A DNA stretch of 21,904 nt from Methanomassiliicoccaceae archaeon UBA72 (GTDB lineage Archaea > Thermoplasmatota > Thermoplasmata > Methanomassiliicoccales > Methanomethylophilaceae). This document shows, piece by piece, positions 7,785 through 14,752 of this stretch. A program made the position numbers and the translations under genes. The stretch is from positions 1 to 21,904 of the forward strand of contig DAVO01000002.1 in NCBI GenBank assembly GCA_002509405.1. Direction: 5' to 3'. The notes beneath the pieces are model-generated. The model saw only the letters and a list, made by a program, of their open reading frames with translations, did not search any database and had not been told where the DNA came from. Positions within the stretch are counted from its first letter, which is position 1, and each line of letters starts with the position of its first letter.

Positions 7785-7949
7785 CATATTGTTATTTCAA
7801 ATATAAATGCGGTTCACAGGCCATAAGACGAACGATGACACCGCCGCCGAACGGGTTTGCGGCCTGCGGAAATGCGCAATATACGATATGCGACTGAACG
7901 ATAAGAAAGAGGAAATTAGTTTCATGCTACCGATGACACCGTCGCAGGC

Positions 7950-9002
7950 TCAGTAGGCGTGGCGCTTCGAAACCTTCGTCATCTGCACTATGTTATCGAT
8001 AGGAGTGTGTTTCGGTACCGCACATCCCGCGCCGAATATGTAGCATCCGTCGCGGCCAGCGTCGTTGAAGCACTTCTCCGCGGCCTTGTCCACATCGCCC
8101 GCCGAACCCTGCAGTAGCACCGACACAGGGTCGAGGTTGCCCATAATGACCACATCTTTCTTGAATACCTGCCTGGCTTCGGCGAGGTCCACCGCGTGGT
8201 CGACGCTCAGCACTCTCGCCCCGGTCTCTCTGAAGGACTTCAGCATCGGGGTCGTGTCCCCGCAGATGTGCAACATCGTTTCCACCCCGTACCTCTGCTT
8301 CCAAAGAGACGTGCTCTTCTTCAGCTCTTCAAGGTTGAAAGTCCTGAACATGGCATCGTCGATCATGTCCGCAGACGATACTGGATCGGTGTAGATGACG
8401 TAATCCGCATCTATCTCCTCGAGCTGCGCACTGACGACCCTGCGGGACAGCTCGGCTCCCCGCTTGATGGCCCTCTTCGCAGTCTCCGGCTCCATGAGGA
8501 TATCCATGAGCAGCTGGTCTATGCCCCTCAGGAATCCGCTGGTCGTCAACGGGCCCTCGCACCAGACCGGGGTCATGGCGTCCGGGCAGGACTCATGGAC
8601 CGCCTTGAAGGTGTCCACCACGTATCTGTGGAGGTTCGGGCACTCCTTGCGGTTCATGGGATCGTACAGGGGTTTGGATTCTATTTCCTCGGGCGAGGCG
8701 AAGTAGTCCAGCAGCAGGCTGCCCTGGTCGTCCTCCGGCAGCTTCACGCTCATACCCGGGATGTCCATGAATATACCTTTAGATTCGAACGGCCCGAACA
8801 CCATGTCCGACTGGGAGTCCTTAACCCATTTTGCCATGATCTCCTTGGTCAGACCGGTATTCCCTCTGACGTCCGATAGCGTATGGCCGTAATGACTTAC
8901 CATTGCTATGTTCCCGAAATCGCATACCGGCGCCCTGTCGGGCAGCTCGCCTCTGAAAACGGCAAGCGCCCTGTCTTTGGACTTCATCTCATGTTTCATC
9001 AT
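7950..9002 (-). CDS. MtaA/MtbA-like methylcobamide:coenzyme M methyltransferase (UroD family)
   Basis: A 350-residue TIM-barrel protein of the uroporphyrinogen decarboxylase superfamily. Residues H245 and C247 (HICGDT) and C327 (GAGCAVPKHTP) form the H-x-C...C zinc site that in MtaA/MtbA/MtsA activates the thiol of coenzyme M. A true UroD lacks this site, so methyl transfer from a methyl-corrinoid protein is the likely reaction. Which methyl source it serves cannot be said: no corrinoid protein or substrate-specific methyltransferase lies nearby. Archaea also hold many uncharacterised paralogues. AAGGAGGT just upstream supports ATG 9002 or the adjacent ATG 8999. The TGA stop is at 7950-7952, and no in-frame amber codon is present. 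Confidence 0.85.
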   Translation of the reverse strand: MMKHEMKSKDRALAVFRGELPDRAPVCDFGNIAMVSHYGHTLSDVRGNTGLTKEIMAKWVKDSQSDMVFGPFESKGIFMDIPGMSVKLPEDDQGSLLLDYFASPEEIESKPLYDPMNRKECPNLHRYVVDTFKAVHESCPDAMTPVWCEGPLTTSGFLRGIDQLLMDILMEPETAKRAIKRGAELSRRVVSAQLEEIDADYVIYTDPVSSADMIDDAMFRTFNLEELKKSTSLWKQRYGVETMLHICGDTTPMLKSFRETGARVLSVDHAVDLAEARQVFKKDVVIMGNLDPVSVLLQGSAGDVDKAAEKCFNDAGRDGCYIFGAGCAVPKHTPIDNIVQMTKVSKRHAY

Positions 9003-9034
9003 TTAACCTCCTTGTCGTGAAATCGGGTTGTGCG

Positions 9035-9042
9035 TTATTAAA
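9035..9042 (-). promoter_or_regulatory. TATA box of the mtaA-like gene
   Basis: TTTAATAA on the minus strand would start a transcript near 9012, giving a short leader that contains AAGGAGGT. Confidence 0.5.
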
Positions 9043-9373
9043 CCGTTGCGAATTTTGCGGTTTCAGGGTAAAATGAAGCGCTTTATTGGGGCTGTCGTGC
9101 GGTCCCCGTTGCGTATTTTATCAACGATCAGGTGGAATTCGGAGCCTATTCTGTCGAGAACATCTTGTTTTTCTCAAGTTCGATATTTGTGGTTATCGAA
9201 ATCTTGTATATATCAGGATTAAATGAGGCCGAGTTTCCGACGGCCTACGCGCTTCAATCTTATGAGCCACGATCTACCGCCACATTCTCGTAATTTCATT
9301 AAGCACGTTAACAATGAACGGAGACGTCACCGGCCCAGGAAACCGCTTTTAGATTCAATAATCGTTCAAATAA

Positions 9374-9399
9374 TGTACATTACTATCCATCAATGTACA
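9374..9399 (+). promoter_or_regulatory. Two TRP-box-like operators upstream of trpB2
   Basis: TGTACA occurs at 9374-9379 and 9394-9399, each inside an identical AATGTACAT and exactly 20 bp apart. TGTACA is the consensus TRP box bound by the tryptophan-sensing repressor TrpY in Methanothermobacter, which also acts at trpB2. The second box ends 5 bases before the TATA box at 9405-9412, so a bound protein would block TFB/TBP. The regulator itself is not in the window. Confidence 0.7.
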
Positions 9400-9404
9400 T
9401 AAAG

Positions 9405-9412
9405 ATATATAC
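9405..9412 (+). promoter_or_regulatory. TATA box of trpB2
   Basis: ATATATAC lies about 25 bases before ATG 9434 with no SD between, implying a leaderless mRNA. Confidence 0.65.
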
Positions 9413-9433
9413 AATGAATATGATGATACTTTT

Positions 9434-10756
9434 ATGTCATTACCGAAGGACATACGAACCACTCTCGATGTCGAAGACATTCCGAAAAAATGGTATAACC
9501 TGGCTGCGGACCTGCCGAAGCCGCTGGAACCGCCGATCAACGCCAAAACGGGGAAGCCTGCAGGACCTGAGGACCTGAGCCCTCTCTTCTGCGACTCTCT
9601 CCTGAAACAGGAGGCGTCCGTTGAAAGGTACATCGACATCCCGGAGGAGGTAAGGGACAACCTGGTGTACCTCAACCGCCCCTCTCCGCTTCAGAGGGCA
9701 TACCGCCTTGAGAAGTATCTCAAGACCCCGGCGAAGATATACTTCAAAAGAGAGGACCTGAGCCCCCTCGGAAGCCACAAGGGGAACACCGCGCTGGCGC
9801 AGGCCTACTACAACGCGGAGGCGGGGATACACACTCTGACCACCGAGACCGGAGCGGGGCAGTGGGGAACGGCCCTCGCGGCGGTGTCCAACCTGTTCGA
9901 CATCAAGACCACGGTGTTCATGGTCCGCGGAAGCTACGACCAGAAGCCGACCAGGAAGTCGCTCATCGAGCTCTACGGGGGAACCATCTATCCTTCGCCG
10001 TCGGTTCACACGGAGTTCGGGAAGAAGTATCTCAAGGAGCACCCCGGGACCGTCGGATCCCTCGGAGTTGCGATCACCGAGGCCTGCGAGGTGGCCTCGA
10101 AGGACCCGGGAACATGCTACTCTCTGGGAAGCGTGCTTAACCACGTCATGCTCCACCAGACGGTGATAGGGATCGAGGCCATGGAGCAGATGAAGAAGGC
10201 GGAGATAGAGCCGGACATGATGATAGCGTGCGCCGGAGGAGGATCGAACTTCGGAGGATTCTGCTTCCCCATGATGGGGGAGAAGATCAAAGGCCGCACG
10301 GAATGCGAGTTCGTCGCCGCCGAGTCCAAGGCCGCCCCCAGCATGACGGAGGGGGATTACAAGTACGACCTCGGCGACACCGGAGGGTACACGCCTCTGC
10401 TGATGATGTACACCATGGGGCACGATTACGTGCCGTCGTCCGTGCACGCGGGCGGCCTGAGGTACCACGGCATGTCCCCCCTCGTATCGGCCGCGGTGAA
10501 CCAGGGCATCGCGAGGGCGGTCGCCTACGACCAGCTCGAGACCTTCGAGGCAGGGGCGACGTTCGTCAAGACCGAGGGCATAGTTCCTGCGCCGGAATCC
10601 ACGCATGCGATCAAGGCCGCCATCGACGAGGCCGTCAGATGCCGCAAGACCGGGGAGGAGAAGACCATCGTGTTCTGCCTGTCGGGCCACGGCCTGCTGG
10701 ACCTGAAAGGGTACTCTGAGTACATGGACGGCAGCATGAGGTCTTCGGCCAACTAA
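9434..10756 (+). CDS. trpB2: TrpB2-type tryptophan synthase beta chain
   Basis: A 440-residue PLP enzyme of the TrpB2 subgroup, which joins indole to L-serine (or O-phosphoserine in some members) to make tryptophan. The PLP lysine is K116 in GSHKGNT; the catalytic glutamate region is TETGAGQWG (137-145); the phosphate-binding loop is AGGGSNFGG (267-275). TrpB2 hallmarks are the length over 430, the long N-terminal extension and HKGN in place of the TrpB1 HKIN motif. TrpB2 proteins generally lack the usual TrpA-contact features. No trpA or other trp gene is adjacent, so it probably acts alone as an indole-salvage enzyme. It has its own leaderless promoter with two TRP-box-like sites. Confidence 0.95.
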   Translation: MSLPKDIRTTLDVEDIPKKWYNLAADLPKPLEPPINAKTGKPAGPEDLSPLFCDSLLKQEASVERYIDIPEEVRDNLVYLNRPSPLQRAYRLEKYLKTPAKIYFKREDLSPLGSHKGNTALAQAYYNAEAGIHTLTTETGAGQWGTALAAVSNLFDIKTTVFMVRGSYDQKPTRKSLIELYGGTIYPSPSVHTEFGKKYLKEHPGTVGSLGVAITEACEVASKDPGTCYSLGSVLNHVMLHQTVIGIEAMEQMKKAEIEPDMMIACAGGGSNFGGFCFPMMGEKIKGRTECEFVAAESKAAPSMTEGDYKYDLGDTGGYTPLLMMYTMGHDYVPSSVHAGGLRYHGMSPLVSAAVNQGIARAVAYDQLETFEAGATFVKTEGIVPAPESTHAIKAAIDEAVRCRKTGEEKTIVFCLSGHGLLDLKGYSEYMDGSMRSSAN

Positions 10757-10771
10757 ACCATTCAAAAAAAC

Positions 10772-10786
10772 ATTTTCCCTATTTTT
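10772..10786 (+). terminator. U-rich termination tract after trpB2
   Basis: Two T-runs (10773-10776 and 10782-10786) follow the trpB2 stop without a hairpin, as is common for archaeal intrinsic termination. Confidence 0.4.
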
Positions 10787-10794
10787 CAGATATC

Positions 10795-10803
10795 AATAAA
10801 TAC
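10795..10803 (+). promoter_or_regulatory. TATA box of endA
   Basis: AATAAATAC is centred about 26 bases before ATG 10825, fitting a leaderless mRNA. Confidence 0.6.
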
Positions 10804-10824
10804 GCCCGCTCGGTACAAACCGAT

Positions 10825-11874
10825 ATGCCGGGCGAACTGAAGGGGGACTCTGTCATAGTCTCCGACCAGAGGGAGGGCAGCCAGCTCTACAGCAAAGGCA
10901 ACTACGGCTATCCCCTGAGCGGCGGCGGCCTGGAGCTCGACCTCACCGAGGCGGTCTACCTGGCGGAAAGCAACCGCCTGTCGGTCGAGCAGGGAGGCAG
11001 AACGGTGGAGTTCGACGAACTTTTCGCCCAAGCCTCGAGGCAGAACGAGGGGTTCGACGTCAAGTACCTCGTCTACAGGGACATGAGGTCACGCGGCTTC
11101 GTTGTCAAGACGGAGACCGGCGGTTTCGACCTGTCGGTGTTCCCCCGCGGAAAGACGATGAGCAACTCCCGCCCGGAGTACATGGTCAGGGCGGTCTCCG
11201 AGCGCACAGTTCTGGATATCAGCGACTTTTCCGCGGAGATAACCCACACGGAAGGCAGGGGCCGCGAGCTCCTCTACGGCGTGGCGGACGAAGAAGGCGA
11301 CGTGACCTACTACAAGATGTCCATGAGGGACCCCAGGGGATCCGTCCCCGCCTGCCGGCCAGGGAAGATTGTCGGGGGAGTGCTCATCAGCGACCGTGTG
11401 TTCGTCTTCGACCCCGAGGACTACGGGAGGCTGAAAGTGGCGGGTTTCTTCGGAAAGGATATAGGCGGAGCGCTTCAGCTTTCCCTGATAGAAAGCTGCT
11501 ACCTCTCCGAAAAAGGAATGCTTAACGTCATCGGTAACGACGGGAAGCCCGTCGGACACGGGGACCTTAAGAGGTTCGGTGCTGAGACCCAGAGCGATTT
11601 CGACCTGCGCATGTCAGCCTACTACGACCTGAGGTCTAGAGGACTGGTCGTAAAGACGGGTTTCAAGTACGGCACACATTTCAGAGTGTACGAGGGGTCG
11701 CCGGACGAATGCCACGCTCGTTACCTCGTCCACGCCGTCCCTGCGTCGGACACCGCGATGTGGCCGGAGATATCCAGGACCGTGAGGCTGTCGGGAGGTG
11801 TCAAGAAAGACATCCTCTTCTGCCGTATAAGCGACGGGATAGAGTACCTGGAATTCAAATGGTTCAGACCCTGA
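10825..11874 (+). CDS. endA: tRNA-splicing endonuclease, two-repeat homodimeric type
   Basis: A 349-residue enzyme that cuts bulge-helix-bulge introns from pre-tRNA and pre-rRNA. Two tandem endonuclease units are visible: an inactive N-terminal copy (KYLVYRDMRSRGFVVKT, 80-96) and an active C-terminal copy (DLRSRGLVVKT, 268-278). The C-terminal copy carries the triad Y289 (GTHFRVY), H297 (ECHARYLVH) and K327 (VKKDILF). The N-terminal copy lacks these residues. This is the alpha-2 architecture known from Archaeoglobus, Thermoplasma and haloarchaea. Its stop lies 1 base from the stop of the convergent pyruvyl transferase gene. The start is supported by a TATA box at 10795-10803. Confidence 0.94.
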   Translation: MPGELKGDSVIVSDQREGSQLYSKGNYGYPLSGGGLELDLTEAVYLAESNRLSVEQGGRTVEFDELFAQASRQNEGFDVKYLVYRDMRSRGFVVKTETGGFDLSVFPRGKTMSNSRPEYMVRAVSERTVLDISDFSAEITHTEGRGRELLYGVADEEGDVTYYKMSMRDPRGSVPACRPGKIVGGVLISDRVFVFDPEDYGRLKVAGFFGKDIGGALQLSLIESCYLSEKGMLNVIGNDGKPVGHGDLKRFGAETQSDFDLRMSAYYDLRSRGLVVKTGFKYGTHFRVYEGSPDECHARYLVHAVPASDTAMWPEISRTVRLSGGVKKDILFCRISDGIEYLEFKWFRP

Positions 11875-11875
11875 A

Positions 11876-12880
11876 TCATTCGATGTCTTCCGGCCTTCTC
11901 TTCTTGAAGAACCGCGAGTAAACGAGCTTTGCCGTCTCGAGTTTCCATATCGAATGGAACTGCTTAATCCGGTCCTTCTCGGTGCATCTGACCAGACCCA
12001 GGACCTCGGGCAGGCTCACGGGCTCGATGACGCTCCCGTTGTCGTGGCCTGTGAACTCGATACATGTCTTCTCCAACGCCTTTCTGATCTCCAGGTGCCT
12101 GTCTGGGTTCTCAGGCGGGGAATCGATGTCGTATCCGCCTTCCGAGAACTTCTCCGGCGTCATGCAGTGGACGAGCTCTTTCAGTCCGCTGAACCTCCCG
12201 GGGAACCTTTCAATGTCCAGGTCGAGGAGCGCCACCGGCGTCCCCATCGAGAGTGAAGGCAGGGCGGCATGCATCCTCTTCGTGACAACGCAGTGGGCGG
12301 AGCCGTAGAGGTACAGGAACGACTTGGCGAAACGGTTCCTCACATCCATGTCGTAAGATTCCCAAAACTCGTGGGACAGCTCGAATATCGGCCGGTCGGT
12401 CATGTCCCTCATGGCCGCCACGGTCTTCTTCGGGAGATCGACGGCCAGGATGTAGTCCTGCCTCTCAATCGCCGGGTTGGGGAGCAGCGTAAGGGTCAGA
12501 CAGCCGGAGAAGTATGCCGGCACGTCGTTGTCCAGCATGTATTTCAGGGTGCTTTGGTCCCTGCACCCCACCGGTCCGTGCTCGCGGAGATACTCCCTCC
12601 CCCGTTTCATGAGGTCCTCGCGCCATACGGGAGTGACGTGCATGGAAACCAGCAGGGGGTCTATCTTTCCGGAGGGAGGGAAGTGTTTGGCCGAGTCCAA
12701 GTAGAATGCGTTCAGTATCATCCTGGTCTCCGGGCCGTCATACCGCCACATGTTCTCCCGGTTGATGAACCTGTCAACCTTCGGGAGGAACCGGGATGCC
12801 GCGACGCTCTGTATGTCGTCGCCTATGTTGTTGGTGGAGTACCCTATCATGGAGTAGTCAGCGTCTGAGGGGCCGTTCAT
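11876..12880 (-). CDS. Polysaccharide pyruvyl transferase-like protein
   Basis: A 334-residue member of the polysaccharide pyruvyl transferase family, which adds pyruvate ketals from PEP to cell-surface glycans. The GT-B-like fold is suggested by the N-terminal STNNIGDDIQS loop (about 15-25), GPVGCRDQSTLKYM (about 103-116) before the strand with YFSGC, and the C-terminal TKRMHAALPSLSMGTPVALL stretch that matches the family's conserved substrate-binding histidine region. The true donor and acceptor are unknown. Start 12880 is supported by GAGGG just upstream. It follows tfb by 9 bases with no promoter visible, so it may be co-transcribed with gar1-tfb, an odd partner for a glycan gene. Confidence 0.82.
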   Translation of the reverse strand: MNGPSDADYSMIGYSTNNIGDDIQSVAASRFLPKVDRFINRENMWRYDGPETRMILNAFYLDSAKHFPPSGKIDPLLVSMHVTPVWREDLMKRGREYLREHGPVGCRDQSTLKYMLDNDVPAYFSGCLTLTLLPNPAIERQDYILAVDLPKKTVAAMRDMTDRPIFELSHEFWESYDMDVRNRFAKSFLYLYGSAHCVVTKRMHAALPSLSMGTPVALLDLDIERFPGRFSGLKELVHCMTPEKFSEGGYDIDSPPENPDRHLEIRKALEKTCIEFTGHDNGSVIEPVSLPEVLGLVRCTEKDRIKQFHSIWKLETAKLVYSRFFKKRRPEDIE

Positions 12881-12889
12881 TCTATGCCC

Positions 12890-13822
12890 TCAGAGCTGGA
12901 TGACTATCCCGAGTTTTTCCGTCAGCTCCTTGTACCTGTTCCTGATTGTGACCTCGGTCACGCCGGCGACGTCCGCGACCTCGCGCTGGGTCCTGCGTTC
13001 GTTGCACAGGATCGAAGAGATATATATGGCCGCGGCCGCGACACCCGTGGGCCCGCGTCCGGACGTGAGCTCCTTCTCGGAGGCATCCTTGAGTATCTCT
13101 GCGGCCTTGCTCTGCACCTCTCCGCTGAGCTTGAGCTCCGAGCAGAACCTCTGAACATAGTCCTGGGGCTTGGTGGGCATGAGCTTCAGCTTGAGCTCGC
13201 GGGTCATGAACCTGTACGTGCGTCCGATCTCCTTCCTCCCGACGCGGCTCGCTCCGGCCACTTCGTCGAGGGTCCTCGGGACGCCGCACTGCCTGCACGC
13301 GGCGTACAGCGAGGCCGCGACCACTCCTTCGATGGAGCGGCCCCTGATGAGGTTCTTGTTGACGGCCTTCCTGTAGATCATCGCCGCGGTCTCTCTGACG
13401 TTGCGCGGAAGCCCCATGGCGGAGGCCATCCTGTCCAGTTCCGACAGTGCGAACGCAAGGTTCCTCTCGGTGGCGTTGGATACGCGTATCCTCCTCTGCC
13501 ACTTCCTGAGCCTGTAGAGCTGGGCGCGGTTCCTGGTGGGTATGCTCTTGCCGTAGCTGTCCTTGTTCTTCCAGGAGATCTCGGTCGAGAGACCCTTGTC
13601 GTGTATCGTGTAAGTCATCGGGGCGCCGGTACGCGCCCTCTTCTCGCCCTGCTCGACGTCGAAGGCCCTCCACTCCGGTCCCTGGTCGATGAACTGGTCG
13701 TCAAGGACCAGTCCGCAGTCCTCGCATATCAGCTCACCGCGCTCGTAATCCCTCACAAGGTGATGGTTGCCGCATTCCGGACAGACCTCAATCTCTTCAG
13801 TGCCTTCTTTTGACTTTGCCAT
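12890..13822 (-). CDS. tfb: Transcription initiation factor IIB (TFB)
   Basis: A 310-residue basal factor that binds the BRE and TBP-DNA and recruits RNA polymerase. The N-terminal zinc ribbon uses C14/C17 and C33/C36. The B-reader/linker region follows (about 50-95, including GAPMTYTIHDKGLSTEI). Two cyclin repeats occupy about 115-205 and 210-305; the second ends in an HTH that reads the BRE (REVADVAGVTEVTIRNRYKEL). Length is standard. ATG 13822 lies inside the end of gar1 (26-base overlap) and follows GGGGTGA, so translation is probably coupled. Whether the genome has other TFBs cannot be told. Confidence 0.97.
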   Translation of the reverse strand: MAKSKEGTEEIEVCPECGNHHLVRDYERGELICEDCGLVLDDQFIDQGPEWRAFDVEQGEKRARTGAPMTYTIHDKGLSTEISWKNKDSYGKSIPTRNRAQLYRLRKWQRRIRVSNATERNLAFALSELDRMASAMGLPRNVRETAAMIYRKAVNKNLIRGRSIEGVVAASLYAACRQCGVPRTLDEVAGASRVGRKEIGRTYRFMTRELKLKLMPTKPQDYVQRFCSELKLSGEVQSKAAEILKDASEKELTSGRGPTGVAAAAIYISSILCNERRTQREVADVAGVTEVTIRNRYKELTEKLGIVIQL

Positions 13823-14054
13823 TTTGTTTCACCCCTTGGGTATATAGGTCCGCACCTGCCAGCTTTGAAGGTTCCACGCCCTCGAGCTCGACGGACACAT
13901 ATGGTCCGTCCACCGGTCCGAACATACGAACCACCTTACCGATCCTGCGTCCGCGGGAGTCGAAAACCAAATCTCCCGTCTCCGGAGACGCGGAGGCAGA
14001 AACCACCGCTTTGCCGTCAGAAGTGATTTCTGCAACAGTCCCCAAAAAATCCAT
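13797..14054 (-). CDS. gar1: H/ACA RNP protein Gar1
   Basis: An 85-residue protein of the Gar1 family, a component of the archaeal H/ACA pseudouridylation RNP with Cbf5, Nop10 and L7Ae. The six-stranded barrel core is recognisable from FDSRGRRIGKVVRMFGPV followed by DGPYVSVELEG (about 31-59). The basic C-terminal tail (KQNGKVKRRH) is typical. The archaeal gar1-tfb gene order is a familiar pairing. Its stop lies inside tfb. Upstream TTTAAATAG at 14112-14120 would give a leader of about 35 bases. Confidence 0.92.
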   Translation of the reverse strand: MDFLGTVAEITSDGKAVVSASASPETGDLVFDSRGRRIGKVVRMFGPVDGPYVSVELEGVEPSKLAGADLYTQGVKQNGKVKRRH

Positions 14055-14111
14055 GTGTAATCTTCCCGTCTTGGCAGTCGGTTGTCAAGTATCACACACT
14101 ATATCAATTAT

Positions 14112-14120
14112 CTATTTAAA
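14112..14120 (-). promoter_or_regulatory. TATA box of the gar1-tfb operon
   Basis: TTTAAATAG on the minus strand would start transcription near 14090, about 35 bases before the gar1 ATG. Confidence 0.5.
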
Positions 14121-14289
14121 TGTTTGGGTTTTCTTTATTATCTTTAAGAGTTTGAGCTTATTTCCGCTAATACTCATAGTATCTAAACAGAACACACGGA
14201 CGGATGGTTCATCCATAGCAGAAGACGTCCGAAAAGGCGTTCGACCCCGTCATCGGGCATCATGAATTCTACTTACATGACGTGAAAAG

Positions 14290-14298
14290 TTTAATAAC
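14290..14298 (+). promoter_or_regulatory. TATA box of the small membrane protein gene
   Basis: TTTAATAAC would start transcription near 14320, giving a leader of about 45 bases that ends with GGAGGT at 14354-14359. Confidence 0.55.
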
Positions 14299-14364
14299 AA
14301 ATAGGGTGTATGCGTGCCCAATTGATACGCCACTGGCGAATCTAGTAATCAATGGAGGTAACAA

Positions 14365-14673
14365 ATGACTTGGGACATAATGTCTTTCCTGACGATAGTG
14401 ATGTTCGTATTTTCGATAGTACTTCTCATCGCAGGAATCTTCTCAGCCTACTTCGGCAGCGGTAAGAGCAGGACCTACGGCGCAATAATGCTCGCGGTCG
14501 GAGCGATCGTCCTCGTACTGTGGGCGTACTTTGTCGGATACAGCGACATAACGCTCTTCAGCGATGTGGCGGCCTGGGAAGTTATGTACAACACGCTCAT
14601 CTCTCTGATCGCAGTGCTGATCGGAGCTTTGATCGCTGTCGGCATATTCCTTGTTGCAGTTCTCAAGAGCTGA
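14365..14673 (+). CDS. Small three-helix membrane protein, unknown function
   Basis: A 102-residue hydrophobic protein that I do not recognise. Three predicted membrane helices lie at about 7-29, 38-58 and 77-99. A short basic loop (GSGKSRTYG, 31-39) and an acidic loop (YSDITLFSDVAAWE, 59-72) separate them. By the positive-inside rule the first loop is probably cytoplasmic. A strong SD (GGAGGT, 5 bases before ATG), a clean TATA box and a hairpin terminator suggest an independent, well-expressed gene. It has no cysteine or obvious metal ligand. It may be a subunit or chaperone of a membrane complex, but nothing in the sequence shows which. Confidence 0.8.
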   Translation: MTWDIMSFLTIVMFVFSIVLLIAGIFSAYFGSGKSRTYGAIMLAVGAIVLVLWAYFVGYSDITLFSDVAAWEVMYNTLISLIAVLIGALIAVGIFLVAVLKS

Positions 14674-14675
14674 TC

Positions 14676-14735
14676 CCCGGTATTCCGGGAATATCAAATC
14701 CCTTACCCGCCTTCTCGGTGGGTTTTTATTCTTTT
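14676..14735 (+). terminator. Tandem hairpins and U-tract, overlapping the purE promoter
   Basis: CCCGG-tatt-CCGGG (14676-14689) is followed by ACCCGCC-ttctc-GGTGGGT (14705-14723), 7 pairs with one G-U, and then TTTTTATTCTTTT. This is a complete hairpin-plus-U-tract terminator for the membrane protein gene. Its T-run is also the likely TATA box of purE. Confidence 0.7.
14723..14730 (+). promoter_or_regulatory. TATA box of purE, inside the preceding terminator tail
   Basis: TTTTTATT is centred about 26 bases before ATG 14753, fitting a leaderless mRNA. Confidence 0.55.
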
Positions 14736-14752
14736 ATCATGTGACCGTGGTC

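Larger units (their letters stand above)
9003..9433. other. Long intergenic region between mtaA-like gene and trpB2
   Basis: About 430 bases with no convincing gene; one 64-codon frame (9028-9222) has no SD and no recognisable sequence. It holds the SD and TATA box (TTTAATAA at 9035-9042, minus strand) of the methyltransferase gene, an inverted repeat AAACCG/CGGTTT (9040-9063) over that promoter, a 7-bp inverted repeat TTCGATA/TATCGAA (9179-9200), a short AGGCC/GGCCT repeat (9226-9246), and at the right end the two TGTACA boxes and TATA box of trpB2. Nothing resembling a tRNA, SRP RNA or RNase P RNA was seen. Confidence 0.6.
14055..14364. other. Divergent intergenic region between gar1 and the small membrane protein
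   Basis: About 310 bases with no gene seen. It holds the gar1 TATA box (TTTAAATAG at 14112-14120, minus), a nested inverted repeat at 14197-14231 and the downstream TATA box (TTTAATAAC at 14290-14298, plus). The GTTCGACCCC near 14239 looks like a tRNA T-arm fragment, but no tRNA can be folded around it. Confidence 0.55.

Noticed and set aside
7950..7952. Possible pyrrolysine read-through at the end of the mtaA-like gene
   Set aside because: The stop is TGA, not TAG, and the family ends at about this length; no in-frame amber codon was seen in this gene.
9028..9222. 64-codon frame in the mtaA-like/trpB2 spacer
   Set aside because: No SD, no promoter at the right distance, and residue composition (many Arg, Ser, Ile and no pattern) looks like translated non-coding DNA.
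9440..10765. 441-codon frame antisense to trpB2
   Set aside because: Shadow of trpB2, with low-complexity Arg/Gly/His/Val-rich sequence and no initiation signals.
14221..14260. tRNA-like GTTCGACCCC in the gar1 spacer
   Set aside because: No acceptor stem, D-arm or anticodon arm can be built around it within 90 bases.
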